Shown: positions 19,795-30,127 of the stretch, one piece after another
Layout: every line of letters begins with the position of its first letter
How positions within the stretch are numbered: position 1 is the first letter of the stretch
Origin: Vibrio galatheae
GTDB lineage: Bacteria; Pseudomonadota; Gammaproteobacteria; Enterobacterales; Vibrionaceae
Length of the DNA stretch: 64,000 nucleotides
Assembly (NCBI RefSeq): GCF_000967545.1
Contig: NZ_JXXV01000014.1
Location: 62,001 to 126,000, forward strand
Direction: 5' to 3'
Translations under genes and position numbers: made by a program
The notes under the pieces: generated by a model
Database searches by the model: none
Told to the model about the DNA's origin: nothing
The model's input: the letters and a program-made list of their open reading frames with translations, nothing else

Positions 19795-20217
19795 CTAGCA
19801 GCCTTTGGGTTTAAGAGCCGTATCGATATCAGAATCACATCTCCACGTTCCGTTACTGTCTCTTTGTAACGCAACTTTCTTACTGACAATATTTGGACTA
19901 ACGCCAGAGCTGCTGAACGTAAATAGGATGTCACCTGATGCAGATGAGACATTGTCGTAGCTGATGGTGCCTAACGGAGAGGTAGGAATTGCTAGTGCAG
20001 ATGACGTTGCGGGGAAACTACCTTGGGTTAATACGTAAGTTTCAACACTGGTGCGGTGTCCAGTTATCGATGCTAAAGCTGCGGAGGCTTCACTCTTAGC
20101 GATATAAGTTTGATATTGAGGCACTGAGATTGCTGCTAATATTCCAATGACCGCAACCACGATCATTAATTCAATTAGGGTAAAGCCTTGAGGTTTGTTG
20201 CTTAGACTGGCTCGCAT
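19795..20217 (-). CDS. pilA: Type IV major pilin PilA
   Basis: Prepilin of 140 residues, with an 11-residue leader and the PilD cleavage site G11/F12 in QGFTLIELMIVVAVIGILAA. The hydrophobic N-terminal helix is followed by a variable head and the C-terminal disulfide loop CDSDIDTALKPKGC. The ribosome binding site GGGGAG lies 6 nt before the ATG. In V. cholerae the orthologous pilus is induced on chitin for DNA uptake. The mature pilin is about 129 residues, so the head domain is small; the head usually varies strongly between strains. Confidence 0.95.
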   Translation of the reverse strand: MRASLSNKPQGFTLIELMIVVAVIGILAAISVPQYQTYIAKSEASAALASITGHRTSVETYVLTQGSFPATSSALAIPTSPLGTISYDNVSSASGDILFTFSSSGVSPNIVSKKVALQRDSNGTWRCDSDIDTALKPKGC

Positions 20218-20378
20218 AGTGGCTCCCCGAAAATGAAAAACAGCACCCTAGGAGAGGGTAGTGAGGAGGCGCCAAAGCGGAAATATTGATTCGACCTGTT
20301 TCCGAGTCGTATAGAGGAAAATAATCCTTAGTTTCATATCAAATACAAAATGGCATGAACTGACACAAAAGCGTAGAT

Positions 20379-20407
20379 AAAAAAATAGAGGCATGACGCC
20401 TCTATTG
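20379..20407 (-). terminator. nadC terminator ahead of pilA
   Basis: On the minus strand AATAGAGGC pairs with GCCTCTATT around a GTCAT loop and runs into TTTTTTT. It isolates pilA from nadC, so pilA needs its own promoter in 20218-20378. Confidence 0.9.
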
Positions 20408-20432
20408 AACGGTAACTTAATGAGATATGCCG

Positions 20433-21380
<948 letters not shown>

Positions 21381-21453
21381 TCAGCCATTAATCTCGCATT
21401 TCATCGCCAAAGGGATAAAATCATCAGGATAAGTTTACCTCACGAGCGATATT

Positions 21454-21999
21454 ATGATTGATGACCAAGGTTGGTATGGCAAAGCAAGGCGGGTCGAATC
21501 GCCATTTTTTGATCAAAGAATGGATAACAGTGATATCTCTTTGCTGGTGGTACACAACATCAGTTTGCCCCCAGGGCAATTTGGTGGGCCTTATATCGAG
21601 CAGTTTTTTACCGGTCAATTGAACCCAGATGAGCACCCGTTTTTTAAAGTGATTCATAACATGGGGGTCTCTGCTCACTGCTTGATTCGTCGTGATGGTG
21701 AGGTGGTTCAGTTTGTTCCGTTTAGTGCTAGAGCTTGGCATGCCGGTGCATCAAGTTTTGCTGGGCGAGAAAAGTGCAATGACTACTCTATCGGTATTGA
21801 GTTAGAAGGCAGCGATTACGTTGCTTACACTGATAGGCAGTATCAGGCGTTAATTGAGCTAACCAAGCAGATCCAAGCGCGTTATCCGCAGATCACGCTA
21901 CCGCGCATTACTGGTCATCAATATATTGCCCCGCTGCGTAAAACCGATCCGGGGCTGGTGTTTGACTGGGCTAGATATCGTCTTGCGCTGTGCTCGTAA
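21454..21999 (+). CDS. ampD: 1,6-anhydro-N-acetylmuramyl-L-alanine amidase AmpD
   Basis: Cytoplasmic zinc amidase that removes peptides from anhydro-muropeptides during cell-wall recycling; loss can derepress AmpC in species that carry it. Zinc ligands are visible: H34 (LLVVHNISLPP), H155 (GHQYIAPLRKTDPG) and D165; E116 (SIGIELEG) is the likely catalytic residue. The 181-residue length is normal. Convergent with fldB, with only 12 nt between stop codons. Confidence 0.96.
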   Translation: MIDDQGWYGKARRVESPFFDQRMDNSDISLLVVHNISLPPGQFGGPYIEQFFTGQLNPDEHPFFKVIHNMGVSAHCLIRRDGEVVQFVPFSARAWHAGASSFAGREKCNDYSIGIELEGSDYVAYTDRQYQALIELTKQIQARYPQITLPRITGHQYIAPLRKTDPGLVFDWARYRLALCS

Positions 22000-22011
22000 T
22001 GAGCGACAAGA

Positions 22012-22533
22012 TTAAAGCGTCTCTTGGTATTCCAGTAAAATCTGTTCAACCCAAGTGGCGATACGTTCATCACTGAGTTCATATTGAGAGTCTTCATCTA
22101 GCGCTAGACCGACAAACTGGCTGCCATCTTCGGTGAGGGCTTTTGATGCTTCAAATTGGTAGTTGTCATCGTTTGGCCAATAGCCAACAAAATTAGCGCC
22201 CGTTTTCTTCAGCTCGTCGTGGAGCAGGCCCATCGCATCCAGGTACCATTCGCCATAGCCTTCTTGATCGCCTAAGCCGAATAGTGCGACGGTTTTGCCA
22301 CTTAGCGGTACGCCATCGATTTGATCCCATAGCTCATTCCAGTCCTCTTGGATTTCACCAAAGTCCCAGGTCGAAATGCCAATAATCAGAAAATCATAAT
22401 CTGTCATCAAAGAGAGCGGAGACCCTTTAACATTGTGAATATCAACAAGGTCTTCACCAATGATAGCGCGGATCTTCTCTGCTGCCATCTCGGTATAACA
22501 AGTTGTTGAGCCGTAAAATAGACCGATTTTCAT
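22012..22533 (-). CDS. fldB: Flavodoxin FldB
   Basis: FMN-binding low-potential electron carrier, 173 residues from the ATG at 22533 ([16 protein letters not shown]). An upstream ATG (MNA) adds three residues and is less likely. The FMN phosphate loop is [18 protein letters not shown] and [12 protein letters not shown] form the isoalloxazine loops; [17 protein letters not shown] closes the fold and is FldB-like. It is divergent from xerD, and this fldB/xerD-dsbC-recJ pairing is also seen in E. coli. Confidence 0.95.
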   Translation of the reverse strand: MKIGLFYGSTTCYTEMAAEKIRAIIGEDLVDIHNVKGSPLSLMTDYDFLIIGISTWDFGEIQEDWNELWDQIDGVPLSGKTVALFGLGDQEGYGEWYLDAMGLLHDELKKTGANFVGYWPNDDNYQFEASKALTEDGSQFVGLALDEDSQYELSDERIATWVEQILLEYQETL

Positions 22534-22684
22534 AGCATTCATTTTAGTTTTGCGAATTGATGGTGAATTCTAACCATAAATTGGCGTGCTTTGCAGCGAA
22601 TATCCGCTTTCAATGGTATTTTTGATGGCTTTATTGTTGTGAGACACTTACATTTGAGCGCATAAACAACATAAGAGGTGAGCG

Positions 22685-23593
22685 GTGTCAGAATATATGT
22701 CTGCGGATCAAGGGCTTGTTGAACAGTTTTTAGATGCGATGTGGATGGAGCGAGGCTTATCTGAAAATACGCTTGCATCTTATCGCAATGATTTACTGAA
22801 ACTATTGCAATGGATGGCAGAAAATAACTACCGGCTCGATTTTATTAGCTTGTCTGGACTACATGACTATCAGAGTTGGTTAATGGATCAAGGCTATAAA
22901 CAGACTTCTCGGGCTCGGATGTTGTCCGCGATTCGTCGCCTGTTTCAGTACCTACATCGTGAAAAGGTGCGTAGCGATGATCCCAGTGCACTCTTGGTCA
23001 GTCCTAAACTGCCAAAGCGCCTACCTAAAGATCTTAGTGAAGAACAAGTTGACGCTTTGCTTAATGCGCCAGATCCAAACGATCCGATAGAGTTGCGTGA
23101 TAAGGCCATGTTAGAGTTGCTTTACGCAACAGGATTACGTGTCACTGAATTGGTGAGTTTAACCATGGAAAACGTTAGCCTGAGACAAGGTGTGGTCAGG
23201 GTCACAGGTAAAGGCGGAAAAGAGCGCTTGGTTCCAATGGGAGAAAATGCTGTCGATTGGATTGAAACTTTTCTCCATCAAGGTAGGTCTGAGTTACTTG
23301 GAGAGACAACCTCTGATGTCGTGTTTCCGAGCAAGCGCGCAAGACAAATGACCCGTCAGACATTTTGGCATCGTATAAAGCATTATGCGGTGCTGGCGGG
23401 AATTGATACCGAGTTGCTTTCTCCTCACGTGCTAAGGCATGCGTTTGCCACTCATCTTCTCAACTACGGCGCAGATTTACGAGTTGTGCAGATGTTGTTG
23501 GGGCACAGTGACTTGTCTACCACACAAATTTATACTCATGTAGCGACCGAACGTTTGAAACAGTTACATAGTGAGCATCATCCAAGGGCTTAA
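22685..23593 (+). CDS. xerD: Tyrosine recombinase XerD
   Basis: With XerC it resolves chromosome dimers at dif and is used by filamentous vibriophages to integrate. All catalytic residues are present: R152, K176, H248, R251, H274 and Y283. The GTG at 22685 is preferred over the ATG at 22697 because AGAGGTG lies at the right distance only for the GTG. The length is 302 residues. This is the housekeeping enzyme; no mobile element is next to it. Confidence 0.96.
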   Translation: MSEYMSADQGLVEQFLDAMWMERGLSENTLASYRNDLLKLLQWMAENNYRLDFISLSGLHDYQSWLMDQGYKQTSRARMLSAIRRLFQYLHREKVRSDDPSALLVSPKLPKRLPKDLSEEQVDALLNAPDPNDPIELRDKAMLELLYATGLRVTELVSLTMENVSLRQGVVRVTGKGGKERLVPMGENAVDWIETFLHQGRSELLGETTSDVVFPSKRARQMTRQTFWHRIKHYAVLAGIDTELLSPHVLRHAFATHLLNYGADLRVVQMLLGHSDLSTTQIYTHVATERLKQLHSEHHPRA

Positions 23594-23633
23594 CTGCTCA
23601 TGGCCATAACACAATCGATTTAAGGTGAATTGA

Positions 23634-24443
23634 ATGAGCGTATTACGCCGACTCCCTCTTATTGCACTCCCCGTGCTACTTGCTGCTTGTGGCGCAGAGA
23701 ATGCCGCTTCTACAGAAACTGCGAGACAAGATCAACAAGATGACCAAGTTGTCGTAAGCGAGGCTGGTGCTCTGACTGGTGAGGCTAAGATGTATGCTGA
23801 GAAATTTAGCAAACTAGGGGTAAAAGTCATCAGCGTTAAGCCTTCTGATATTGATGGTTTAATGGAAGTGCAGACATCGGGCGGTGTATTATTCGTCTCT
23901 CCTAAAGGTGACTACTTTTTAGCGGGCACCTTGTATCACCTCAAAGACGATGGCAGCTATGAAGATGTGTTGGCTAAGCGCCAGGCTCCGTTGAATGCGG
24001 CGAAAATTGAAGCGTTTAGCGACAGTATGATCGAGTTTAAAGCCCCTGAAGAGAAGTATGTCGTGACAGTATTTACTGACATTACTTGCAGCTACTGTGT
24101 CAAGCTCCATGGCCAAATGCAGGAGTATAACGACTTAGGTATTACAGTGCGCTATATGGCTTACCCTCGCCAAGGTGCTACTGGTATGATTGCCGATCAA
24201 ATGGCCGCGATTTGGGCATCAGACGATCCTCAGACGGCGATGCACAATAGCAAACTTAAACGTGAATTACCGGAAATAGGTGACGATTTCACCAAGTTCC
24301 AAGAGATTATTAAACAACACTATATACTTGGTCGTGAGCTCGGTATTAATGGCACTCCTGCTATCTTCTTACCAAGTGGTGAGATGGTCGGCGGTTACGT
24401 GCCGCCGGAGCAATTGGCGCAACGCTTAGCTCAAGCTCAATAA
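23634..24443 (+). CDS. dsbC: DsbC-type disulfide isomerase with a lipobox
   Basis: Periplasmic isomerase that corrects wrong disulfides and is kept reduced by DsbD. The dimerisation domain (about 45-115) and thioredoxin domain follow the E. coli layout; the active site is C152-S-Y-C155 in DITCSYCVKLHG, and the cis-proline loop is NGTPAIF. Two oddities: the signal peptide ends in a lipobox (LLAAC, C19), suggesting a membrane-anchored form; and the only other cysteines are those of the active site, so the structural second disulfide of E. coli DsbC is absent. The ATG follows AAGGTG. It lies between xerD and recJ, the usual order. Confidence 0.92.
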   Translation: MSVLRRLPLIALPVLLAACGAENAASTETARQDQQDDQVVVSEAGALTGEAKMYAEKFSKLGVKVISVKPSDIDGLMEVQTSGGVLFVSPKGDYFLAGTLYHLKDDGSYEDVLAKRQAPLNAAKIEAFSDSMIEFKAPEEKYVVTVFTDITCSYCVKLHGQMQEYNDLGITVRYMAYPRQGATGMIADQMAAIWASDDPQTAMHNSKLKRELPEIGDDFTKFQEIIKQHYILGRELGINGTPAIFLPSGEMVGGYVPPEQLAQRLAQAQ

Positions 24444-24452
24444 TCTACTTTG

Positions 24453-24479
24453 GGCCGCTGCTTGTAGTGAGTAGCGGCC
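24453..24479 (+). terminator. Weak hairpin between dsbC and recJ
   Basis: GGCCGCT (24453-24459) pairs with AGCGGCC (24473-24479) over a 13-nt loop, followed by only a poor T-tract (TCATTCCTTTG). It could slow RNA polymerase or protect the 3' end of the dsbC message rather than fully terminate. Confidence 0.4.
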
Positions 24480-24509
24480 TCATTCCTTTGCTTAATTACT
24501 CTTTGACAC

Positions 24510-26246
24510 ATGATTGAAATTCAACGCCGACCCGAACCCGATTTATCCTTACTGCCTGACAGCATTGCGCCTTTGCTAAAGCGTATTTACATCAGTCGTG
24601 GCATTTCATCACAACAACAGCTCGACACAGCAGCGCGAGCGCTGCACTCCTATCAACAATTGCATGGTATCGAAGCGGCAGTTGAACTGTTGTTCGAATC
24701 GATTCAACACAACAAACGCATTATTGTGGTTGGGGATTTCGATGCAGATGGTGCAACGAGCTCGGCACTGTCGGTACTTGCTCTGCGAATGTTAGGTTCA
24801 CACAATGTTGACTATTTAGTTCCCAACCGTTTTGAAGATGGTTATGGCCTGAGTCCTGAAGTAGTGGACCAAGCGATTGAAATTGGCGCTGAAGTGATTA
24901 TGACGGTGGATAATGGGGTTTCTTCGATTGAAGGGGTACGTTATGCCAAACAGCAGGGACTGAAGGTGTTAGTGACCGATCACCACTTACCTGGTCATGA
25001 GCTGCCCAATGTCGATGCCATGGTCAACCCGAATCTTGAGGAGTGTGCTTTCCCATCTAAGGCGTTAGCTGGTGTGGGCGTCGCATTCTATTTGATGATG
25101 GCGCTGTGTGTTCATATGCGTAAAAACGGTTGGTTTGCTGAGCAAGGTATGGCAGAACCAAAATTGATGGAGTTAATTGACTTAGTTGCGCTTGGCACTG
25201 TCGCTGACGTGGTACCTCTCGATGAAAACAACCGGATTTTAGTGCATCAGGGCTTGCAACGCATTCGGGCAGGAAAAGCGCGCCCCGGAATTCAAGCTCT
25301 GATTGAAGTCGCTAAACGAGATGCACGCCGTTTGGTTGCGTCTGATTTTGGTTTTGCGCTCGGGCCACGCATCAATGCGGCAGGTCGTTTGGACGACATG
25401 TCATTTGGTGTCGAACTGCTGATGGCTAACAACATCCATGCTGCGCGCCGAATGGCAAGTGAACTGGATGGGTTGAACCAAACTCGTAAAGAGATCGAAG
25501 AAGGCATGAAGCAAGAAGCGATGGCATTTTGTGAACGTTTGCAGTTTGGTGATCAAGTGATGCCACATGGTTTAGTTTTGTTCCAACGCGACTGGCACCA
25601 AGGTGTGATTGGTATTTTGGCTTCGCGCATCAAAGAGAAATTTCACCGTCCAGTGATTGCTTTTGCCGATGGTGGCGAAGGCTCGGTTAAAGGCTCCTGT
25701 CGTTCGATTCCTGGTTTGCATATGCGCGATGTGTTGGATCGTATCGACACGCAAAATCCGGGGTTAATCATTAAGTTTGGTGGTCACGCGATGGCGGCAG
25801 GTCTGACCATCCTCGAAAAGAATTTTGAGCGCTTTGCTCAGTTGTTTGACGCGGCAGTCAAACAAGAACTGGATGAAGCAGCACTCAAAGGTGTGATTTT
25901 GTCTGATGGTGAGCTTAAACCTGAAGAGTTCTCAATGCACACCGCAGAGATGTTGCGCGCAGGAGGCCCGTGGGGACAAGCCTTTCCCGAACCTCTGTTT
26001 GATGGGGAATTTAAGGTTCTACACCAAAAGCTGGTGGGGGAGAAACACCTTAAATTGATGCTTGAACCTTTACATAAAGGTCATCCAACCAACATTATGA
26101 TCGACGGCATTGCATTCAATGTTGATTTGCGTCGTTGGCCTGACGCGTCGGTAAAAACGGTGCGCTTGGCCTACAAACTTGATATCAACGAATTTCGCGG
26201 CAATCAATCGTTGCAGTTGATGATAGATCACATTGAAGCCAAGTAG
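24510..26246 (+). CDS. recJ: Single-stranded-DNA-specific exonuclease RecJ
   Basis: 5'-3' exonuclease of the DHH superfamily for recombination and mismatch repair. Metal-binding motifs are in order: VVGDFDADGATSSAL (about residue 74), TVDNGVSS (about 133) and TDHHLPG (about 153), then the DHHA1 region with FGGHAMAAGLTI and the C-terminal OB fold. The length is 578 residues. Ends at a clear terminator. In E. coli prfB follows recJ, whereas here pdhR follows. Confidence 0.97.
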   Translation: MIEIQRRPEPDLSLLPDSIAPLLKRIYISRGISSQQQLDTAARALHSYQQLHGIEAAVELLFESIQHNKRIIVVGDFDADGATSSALSVLALRMLGSHNVDYLVPNRFEDGYGLSPEVVDQAIEIGAEVIMTVDNGVSSIEGVRYAKQQGLKVLVTDHHLPGHELPNVDAMVNPNLEECAFPSKALAGVGVAFYLMMALCVHMRKNGWFAEQGMAEPKLMELIDLVALGTVADVVPLDENNRILVHQGLQRIRAGKARPGIQALIEVAKRDARRLVASDFGFALGPRINAAGRLDDMSFGVELLMANNIHAARRMASELDGLNQTRKEIEEGMKQEAMAFCERLQFGDQVMPHGLVLFQRDWHQGVIGILASRIKEKFHRPVIAFADGGEGSVKGSCRSIPGLHMRDVLDRIDTQNPGLIIKFGGHAMAAGLTILEKNFERFAQLFDAAVKQELDEAALKGVILSDGELKPEEFSMHTAEMLRAGGPWGQAFPEPLFDGEFKVLHQKLVGEKHLKLMLEPLHKGHPTNIMIDGIAFNVDLRRWPDASVKTVRLAYKLDINEFRGNQSLQLMIDHIEAK

Positions 26247-26260
26247 AGCACTCGTGACGT

Positions 26261-26286
26261 AAGCCAGAGATAGCTCTGGCTTTTTG
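26261..26286 (+). terminator. recJ terminator
   Basis: GCCAGAG, an ATAG loop and CTCTGGC are followed by TTTTTGAG, 15 nt after the recJ stop. Confidence 0.88.
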
Positions 26287-26434
26287 AGTTTATTGCCTAG
26301 AGATAGGGTGATTCTTTTGCCCCTCAAATTTCGCGTCTGTCAATGGTGCGAAATATTCTGTTCATATTCCCTTAAAACTAACCGGCTAAACTGTGAAGCC
26401 TAGCACGGTCTATTCCCATCTGTTGACGGCTTGT

Positions 26435-26451
26435 AATTGGTCTGACCAATT
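26435..26451. promoter_or_regulatory. Distal PdhR-type operator
   Basis: AATTGGTCTGACCAATT is a perfect 7-3-7 dyad matching the PdhR box (ATTGGTNNNACCAAT). It sits 167 nt before the pdhR start. Confidence 0.85.
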
Positions 26452-26571
26452 TGATTGCTGTTTTAATCATCTATTGTTATCAAACTGTTGGCCCAAGGCT
26501 CATTCTATGATTTGGGTCAATTTTTGTCTGGAACTTGCGTTTTAATTATGTTAATTTTCTCGCCATCTTAA

Positions 26572-26588
26572 AATTGGTAATACCAATT
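26572..26588. promoter_or_regulatory. Proximal PdhR-type operator
   Basis: AATTGGTAATACCAATT is a perfect 7-3-7 dyad of the PdhR box, 29 nt before the pdhR ATG and 137 bp (13 helical turns) from the distal copy. Confidence 0.88.
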
Positions 26589-26617
26589 GCCTGCAAAGAG
26601 TAGAAGAAAAAACAACT

Positions 26618-27385
26618 ATGGCTTATCAAAGGATTCGTCAGCCAAAGCTTTCTGATGTGATTGAACAAGAATTAGAAAGGCTGATAGTGGAAGGAACATT
26701 GTCTCCGGGGCAGCAATTGCCACCAGAGCGCGAGCTGGCAAAACAGTTTGATGTTTCCCGTCCATCAATCCGCGAAGCAATACAGCGTTTAGAAGCTAAA
26801 CGTCTTCTTACTCGTCGTCAGGGTGGTGGCACATTCGTTAGTGAGAACATTTGGACCAGCTTTTCAGATCCTCTGCTAAATTTATTGTCTAGTCACTCTG
26901 AAACTCAGCTGGATTTACTGGAAACGCGTCATGCGATGGAAGGTATTGCCGCTTACTTTGCAGCAGTTCGTGGTACTGAGGAAGACTTCGCTCGTATTCA
27001 GGCTTGTCTGAAAAATATCAGTGAAGAGCAAACGAAGAAGAACGTCGAAGCGGAAGCCGCTGCGGTTATGCAGTTTCTGATCGCTTTAACTGAAGCCGCT
27101 CATAATGTCGTGCTTTTGCATGTGATTCGTAGTCTTGCTCCTTTACTCGAGCAGAATGTCTTACAGAATTTAAAGCTCTTACATCGCCGCGATGAAGTGG
27201 TCGAAAAAGTAAGTATACATCGAGCTAACATTGTGGATGCGATTGTTTCTGGTCAGCCGGAAAAGGCGCGTGAAATGTCTCACTCACACTTAGCTTATAT
27301 TGAAGAAACATTGTTGGATTTGACTCGTGAAGAGTCGCGCAGAGAACGCTCTTTGCGTCGAATTCAGCAAGGTAACGACTCGTAA
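26618..27385 (+). CDS. pdhR: Pyruvate dehydrogenase complex repressor PdhR
   Basis: GntR-family (FadR subfamily) repressor that senses pyruvate and controls the pdh genes. The winged helix-turn-helix is at about residues 8-75 ([28 protein letters not shown]), then the FCD helical sensor domain. The length is 255 residues. Two operators upstream imply autoregulation, and the aceE start follows by 48 nt, so pdhR-aceE-aceF form one autoregulated operon. Confidence 0.96.
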   Translation: MAYQRIRQPKLSDVIEQELERLIVEGTLSPGQQLPPERELAKQFDVSRPSIREAIQRLEAKRLLTRRQGGGTFVSENIWTSFSDPLLNLLSSHSETQLDLLETRHAMEGIAAYFAAVRGTEEDFARIQACLKNISEEQTKKNVEAEAAAVMQFLIALTEAAHNVVLLHVIRSLAPLLEQNVLQNLKLLHRRDEVVEKVSIHRANIVDAIVSGQPEKAREMSHSHLAYIEETLLDLTREESRRERSLRRIQQGNDS

Positions 27386-27433
27386 GAGCGTTGCTTAAAT
27401 AACTAGATCCAACCAACAGAAGGATAGATCGCC

Positions 27434-30097
27434 ATGTCTGACATGAAGCATGACGTAGATGCACTGGAAACTCAAGATTGGCTACAAGCCCTTGAATCAG
27501 TTGTTCGTGAAGAAGGTGTAGAACGTGCACAATTTCTACTAGAGACCGTTCTAGAAAAAGCACGTCTAGACGGCGTTGATATGCCAACTGGTATCAACAC
27601 AAACTACATCAACACTATTCCAGCTGCACAAGAGCCTGCTTACCCAGGTGACGTAACTCTTGAGCGTCGTATTCGTTCGATTATTCGCTGGAACGCAATC
27701 ATGATCGTATTGCGTGCTTCTAAGAAAGACCTAGACCTAGGTGGTCACATGGCTTCTTACCAGTCAGCGGCCGCGTTCTACGAGGTTTGTTTCAACCACT
27801 TCTTCCGTGCTCCAAACGAGACAGACGGTGGCGATCTAGTTTACTACCAAGGTCACATCTCACCAGGCATTTATTCACGTGCGTTCGTTGAAGGTCGTCT
27901 AACTGAAGAGCAGCTAGACAACTTCCGTCAAGAAGTTGATGGTAAAGGTGTTCCTTCATACCCACACCCTAAACTGATGCCTGAGTTCTGGCAGTTCCCA
28001 ACCGTATCTATGGGTCTTGGTCCTATCTCTGCTATTTACCAAGCACGTTTCCTTAAGTACCTAAATGGTCGTGGCCTGAAAGATACTTCTGCTCAACGTG
28101 TCTACGCTTTCCTTGGCGATGGTGAGATGGATGAGCCAGAATCACGTGGTGCTATTTCTTTCGCTGCGCGTGAGAAACTAGACAACCTATGTTTCCTAAT
28201 CAACTGTAACCTACAGCGCCTAGACGGCCCTGTTATGGGTAACGGTAAGATCATTCAAGAGCTTGAAGGTCTGTTCAAGGGTGCTGGTTGGAACGTAGTG
28301 AAGGTTATCTGGGGTAACAACTGGGATGCACTACTCGCTAAAGATACCACTGGTAAGCTACTACAGCTTATGAACGAAACGATCGATGGCGACTACCAAA
28401 CATTCAAATCTAAAGATGGCGCATACGTACGTGAGCACTTCTTTGGTAAGTATCCAGAAACAGCGGCACTTGTTGCTGATATGACTGACGACCAAATCTT
28501 CGAATTGAAGCGTGGTGGTCACGATTCTTCTAAGCTGTTTGCTGCGTTTAACAATGCAAAAGAAACCGGCGGCAAGCCAACGGTAATCCTAGCTAAGACT
28601 GTAAAAGGTTATGGCATGGGTGAAGCGGCTGAAGGTAAGAACATCGCGCACGGCGTTAAGAAGATGGACATGACTCACGTACAATACCTACGTGATCGTC
28701 TAGGTCTACAAGATCTTCTTTCTGATGATAAAGTGGCTGAGCTTCCATACCTAAAACTGGAAGAAGGTTCTGCTGAATACGAATACCTACATGCTCGTCG
28801 TAAAGCACTGAAAGGTTACACACCACAGCGTTTACCTAAGTTCACTCAAGAATTCAAAGTACCTGAACTAGAAGAGTTTGCTCCTCTACTTGGTGCTCAG
28901 AAGCGTGAAATTTCAACGACTATGGCTTACGTTCGTACGTTGAACATTCTGCTTAAAGACAAAAATATCGGTAAGAACATCGTTCCTATCATCTGTGATG
29001 AAGCGCGTACTTTCGGTATGGAAGGTCTATTCCGTCAAGTGGGTATCTACAACCCAGATGGTCAAGAATACACACCTGAAGATAAAGGCATCGTTTCTTA
29101 CTACAAAGAAGCGACCTCAGGCCAAGTTCTTCAAGAAGGTATCAATGAGCTAGGTTCAATGGCATCTTGGGTTGCTGCTGCGACTTCTTACAGCACCAAC
29201 GATCTGCCAATGATCCCGTTCTACATCTACTACTCGATGTTTGGTTTCCAACGTATCGGTGACATGGCATGGCTAGCTGGTGACCAACAAGCTCGTGGTT
29301 TCCTACTAGGTGCTACCGCTGGTCGTACAACACTGAACGGTGAAGGTCTACAGCACGAAGATGGTCACTCGCACATTCAAGCGAACACTATCCCGAACTG
29401 TATCTCTTACGACCCAACATTCGCTTACGAGCTAGCAGTAATCATGCAAGATGGTATCCGTCGTATGTACGGTCCTGAGCAAGAAAACATTTACTACTAC
29501 CTAACAGTAATGAATGAAAACTACGCAATGCCAGCAATGCCAGAAGGCGCTGAAGAAGGCATCCGTAAAGGGATCTACAAGCTTGAGTCTCACGAAGGTG
29601 CTAAGGGTAAAGTTCAGCTAATGAGCTCTGGTACTATCATGAACGAAGTACGTAAAGCAGCGACTATCCTAAGTGAAGAGTACGGCGTAGCATCTGACGT
29701 GTTCTCTGTAACTTCATTCAACGAGCTAACTCGTGATGGTCAAAATGCAGAGCGTTACAACATGCTTCACCCAGAAGCTGAAGCGAAAGTACCTTACATC
29801 ACAACTGTTCTAGGTAAAGAGCCAGCAATCGCAGCGACGGACTACATGAAGAACTACGCAGAGCAAGTACGTGCATTCATGCCGACCGAGTCTTACAAAG
29901 TTCTTGGTACTGATGGTTTCGGTCGTTCGGACAGCCGTGAAAACCTACGTCGTCACTTCGAAGTGAACGCGGGCTACGTAGTGGTTGCAGCACTAACTGA
30001 ACTAGCGAAACGTGGTGATGTTGAGAAGTCTGTTGTGGTTGAAGCAATTGCTAAGTTCAACATCGATACTGAAAAAACAAACCCACTTTACGCTTAA
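27434..30097 (+). CDS. aceE: Pyruvate dehydrogenase E1 component AceE
   Basis: Homodimeric, thiamine-diphosphate-dependent decarboxylase that acetylates the lipoyl groups of AceF. 887 residues, as in E. coli. The ThDP-binding motif starts with GDGEMDEPES near residue 230 and ends with NCNLQRLDGPV. HGVKKMDMTH and the EDGHSH loop are further signature blocks. Codon use is highly biased toward CTA leucine and GGT glycine, matching strong expression. Confidence 0.98.
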   Translation: MSDMKHDVDALETQDWLQALESVVREEGVERAQFLLETVLEKARLDGVDMPTGINTNYINTIPAAQEPAYPGDVTLERRIRSIIRWNAIMIVLRASKKDLDLGGHMASYQSAAAFYEVCFNHFFRAPNETDGGDLVYYQGHISPGIYSRAFVEGRLTEEQLDNFRQEVDGKGVPSYPHPKLMPEFWQFPTVSMGLGPISAIYQARFLKYLNGRGLKDTSAQRVYAFLGDGEMDEPESRGAISFAAREKLDNLCFLINCNLQRLDGPVMGNGKIIQELEGLFKGAGWNVVKVIWGNNWDALLAKDTTGKLLQLMNETIDGDYQTFKSKDGAYVREHFFGKYPETAALVADMTDDQIFELKRGGHDSSKLFAAFNNAKETGGKPTVILAKTVKGYGMGEAAEGKNIAHGVKKMDMTHVQYLRDRLGLQDLLSDDKVAELPYLKLEEGSAEYEYLHARRKALKGYTPQRLPKFTQEFKVPELEEFAPLLGAQKREISTTMAYVRTLNILLKDKNIGKNIVPIICDEARTFGMEGLFRQVGIYNPDGQEYTPEDKGIVSYYKEATSGQVLQEGINELGSMASWVAAATSYSTNDLPMIPFYIYYSMFGFQRIGDMAWLAGDQQARGFLLGATAGRTTLNGEGLQHEDGHSHIQANTIPNCISYDPTFAYELAVIMQDGIRRMYGPEQENIYYYLTVMNENYAMPAMPEGAEEGIRKGIYKLESHEGAKGKVQLMSSGTIMNEVRKAATILSEEYGVASDVFSVTSFNELTRDGQNAERYNMLHPEAEAKVPYITTVLGKEPAIAATDYMKNYAEQVRAFMPTESYKVLGTDGFGRSDSRENLRRHFEVNAGYVVVAALTELAKRGDVEKSVVVEAIAKFNIDTEKTNPLYA

Positions 30098-30127
30098 TAC
30101 AGCGCTTAACTAGAAGGTAAATAAGCA

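Larger units (their letters stand above)
26287..26617 (+). promoter_or_regulatory. pdhR promoter region
   Basis: A long non-coding gap (371 nt in all from the recJ stop) holding the recJ terminator and two perfect PdhR-type operators at 26435-26451 and 26572-26588. No ORF is supported. I could not place a convincing -35/-10 pair by eye. Confidence 0.6.

Noticed and set aside
22685..23593. XerD as part of an integron or prophage
   Set aside because: The gene lies in the conserved fldB/xerD-dsbC-recJ order and no attachment site, cassette or phage gene is nearby.
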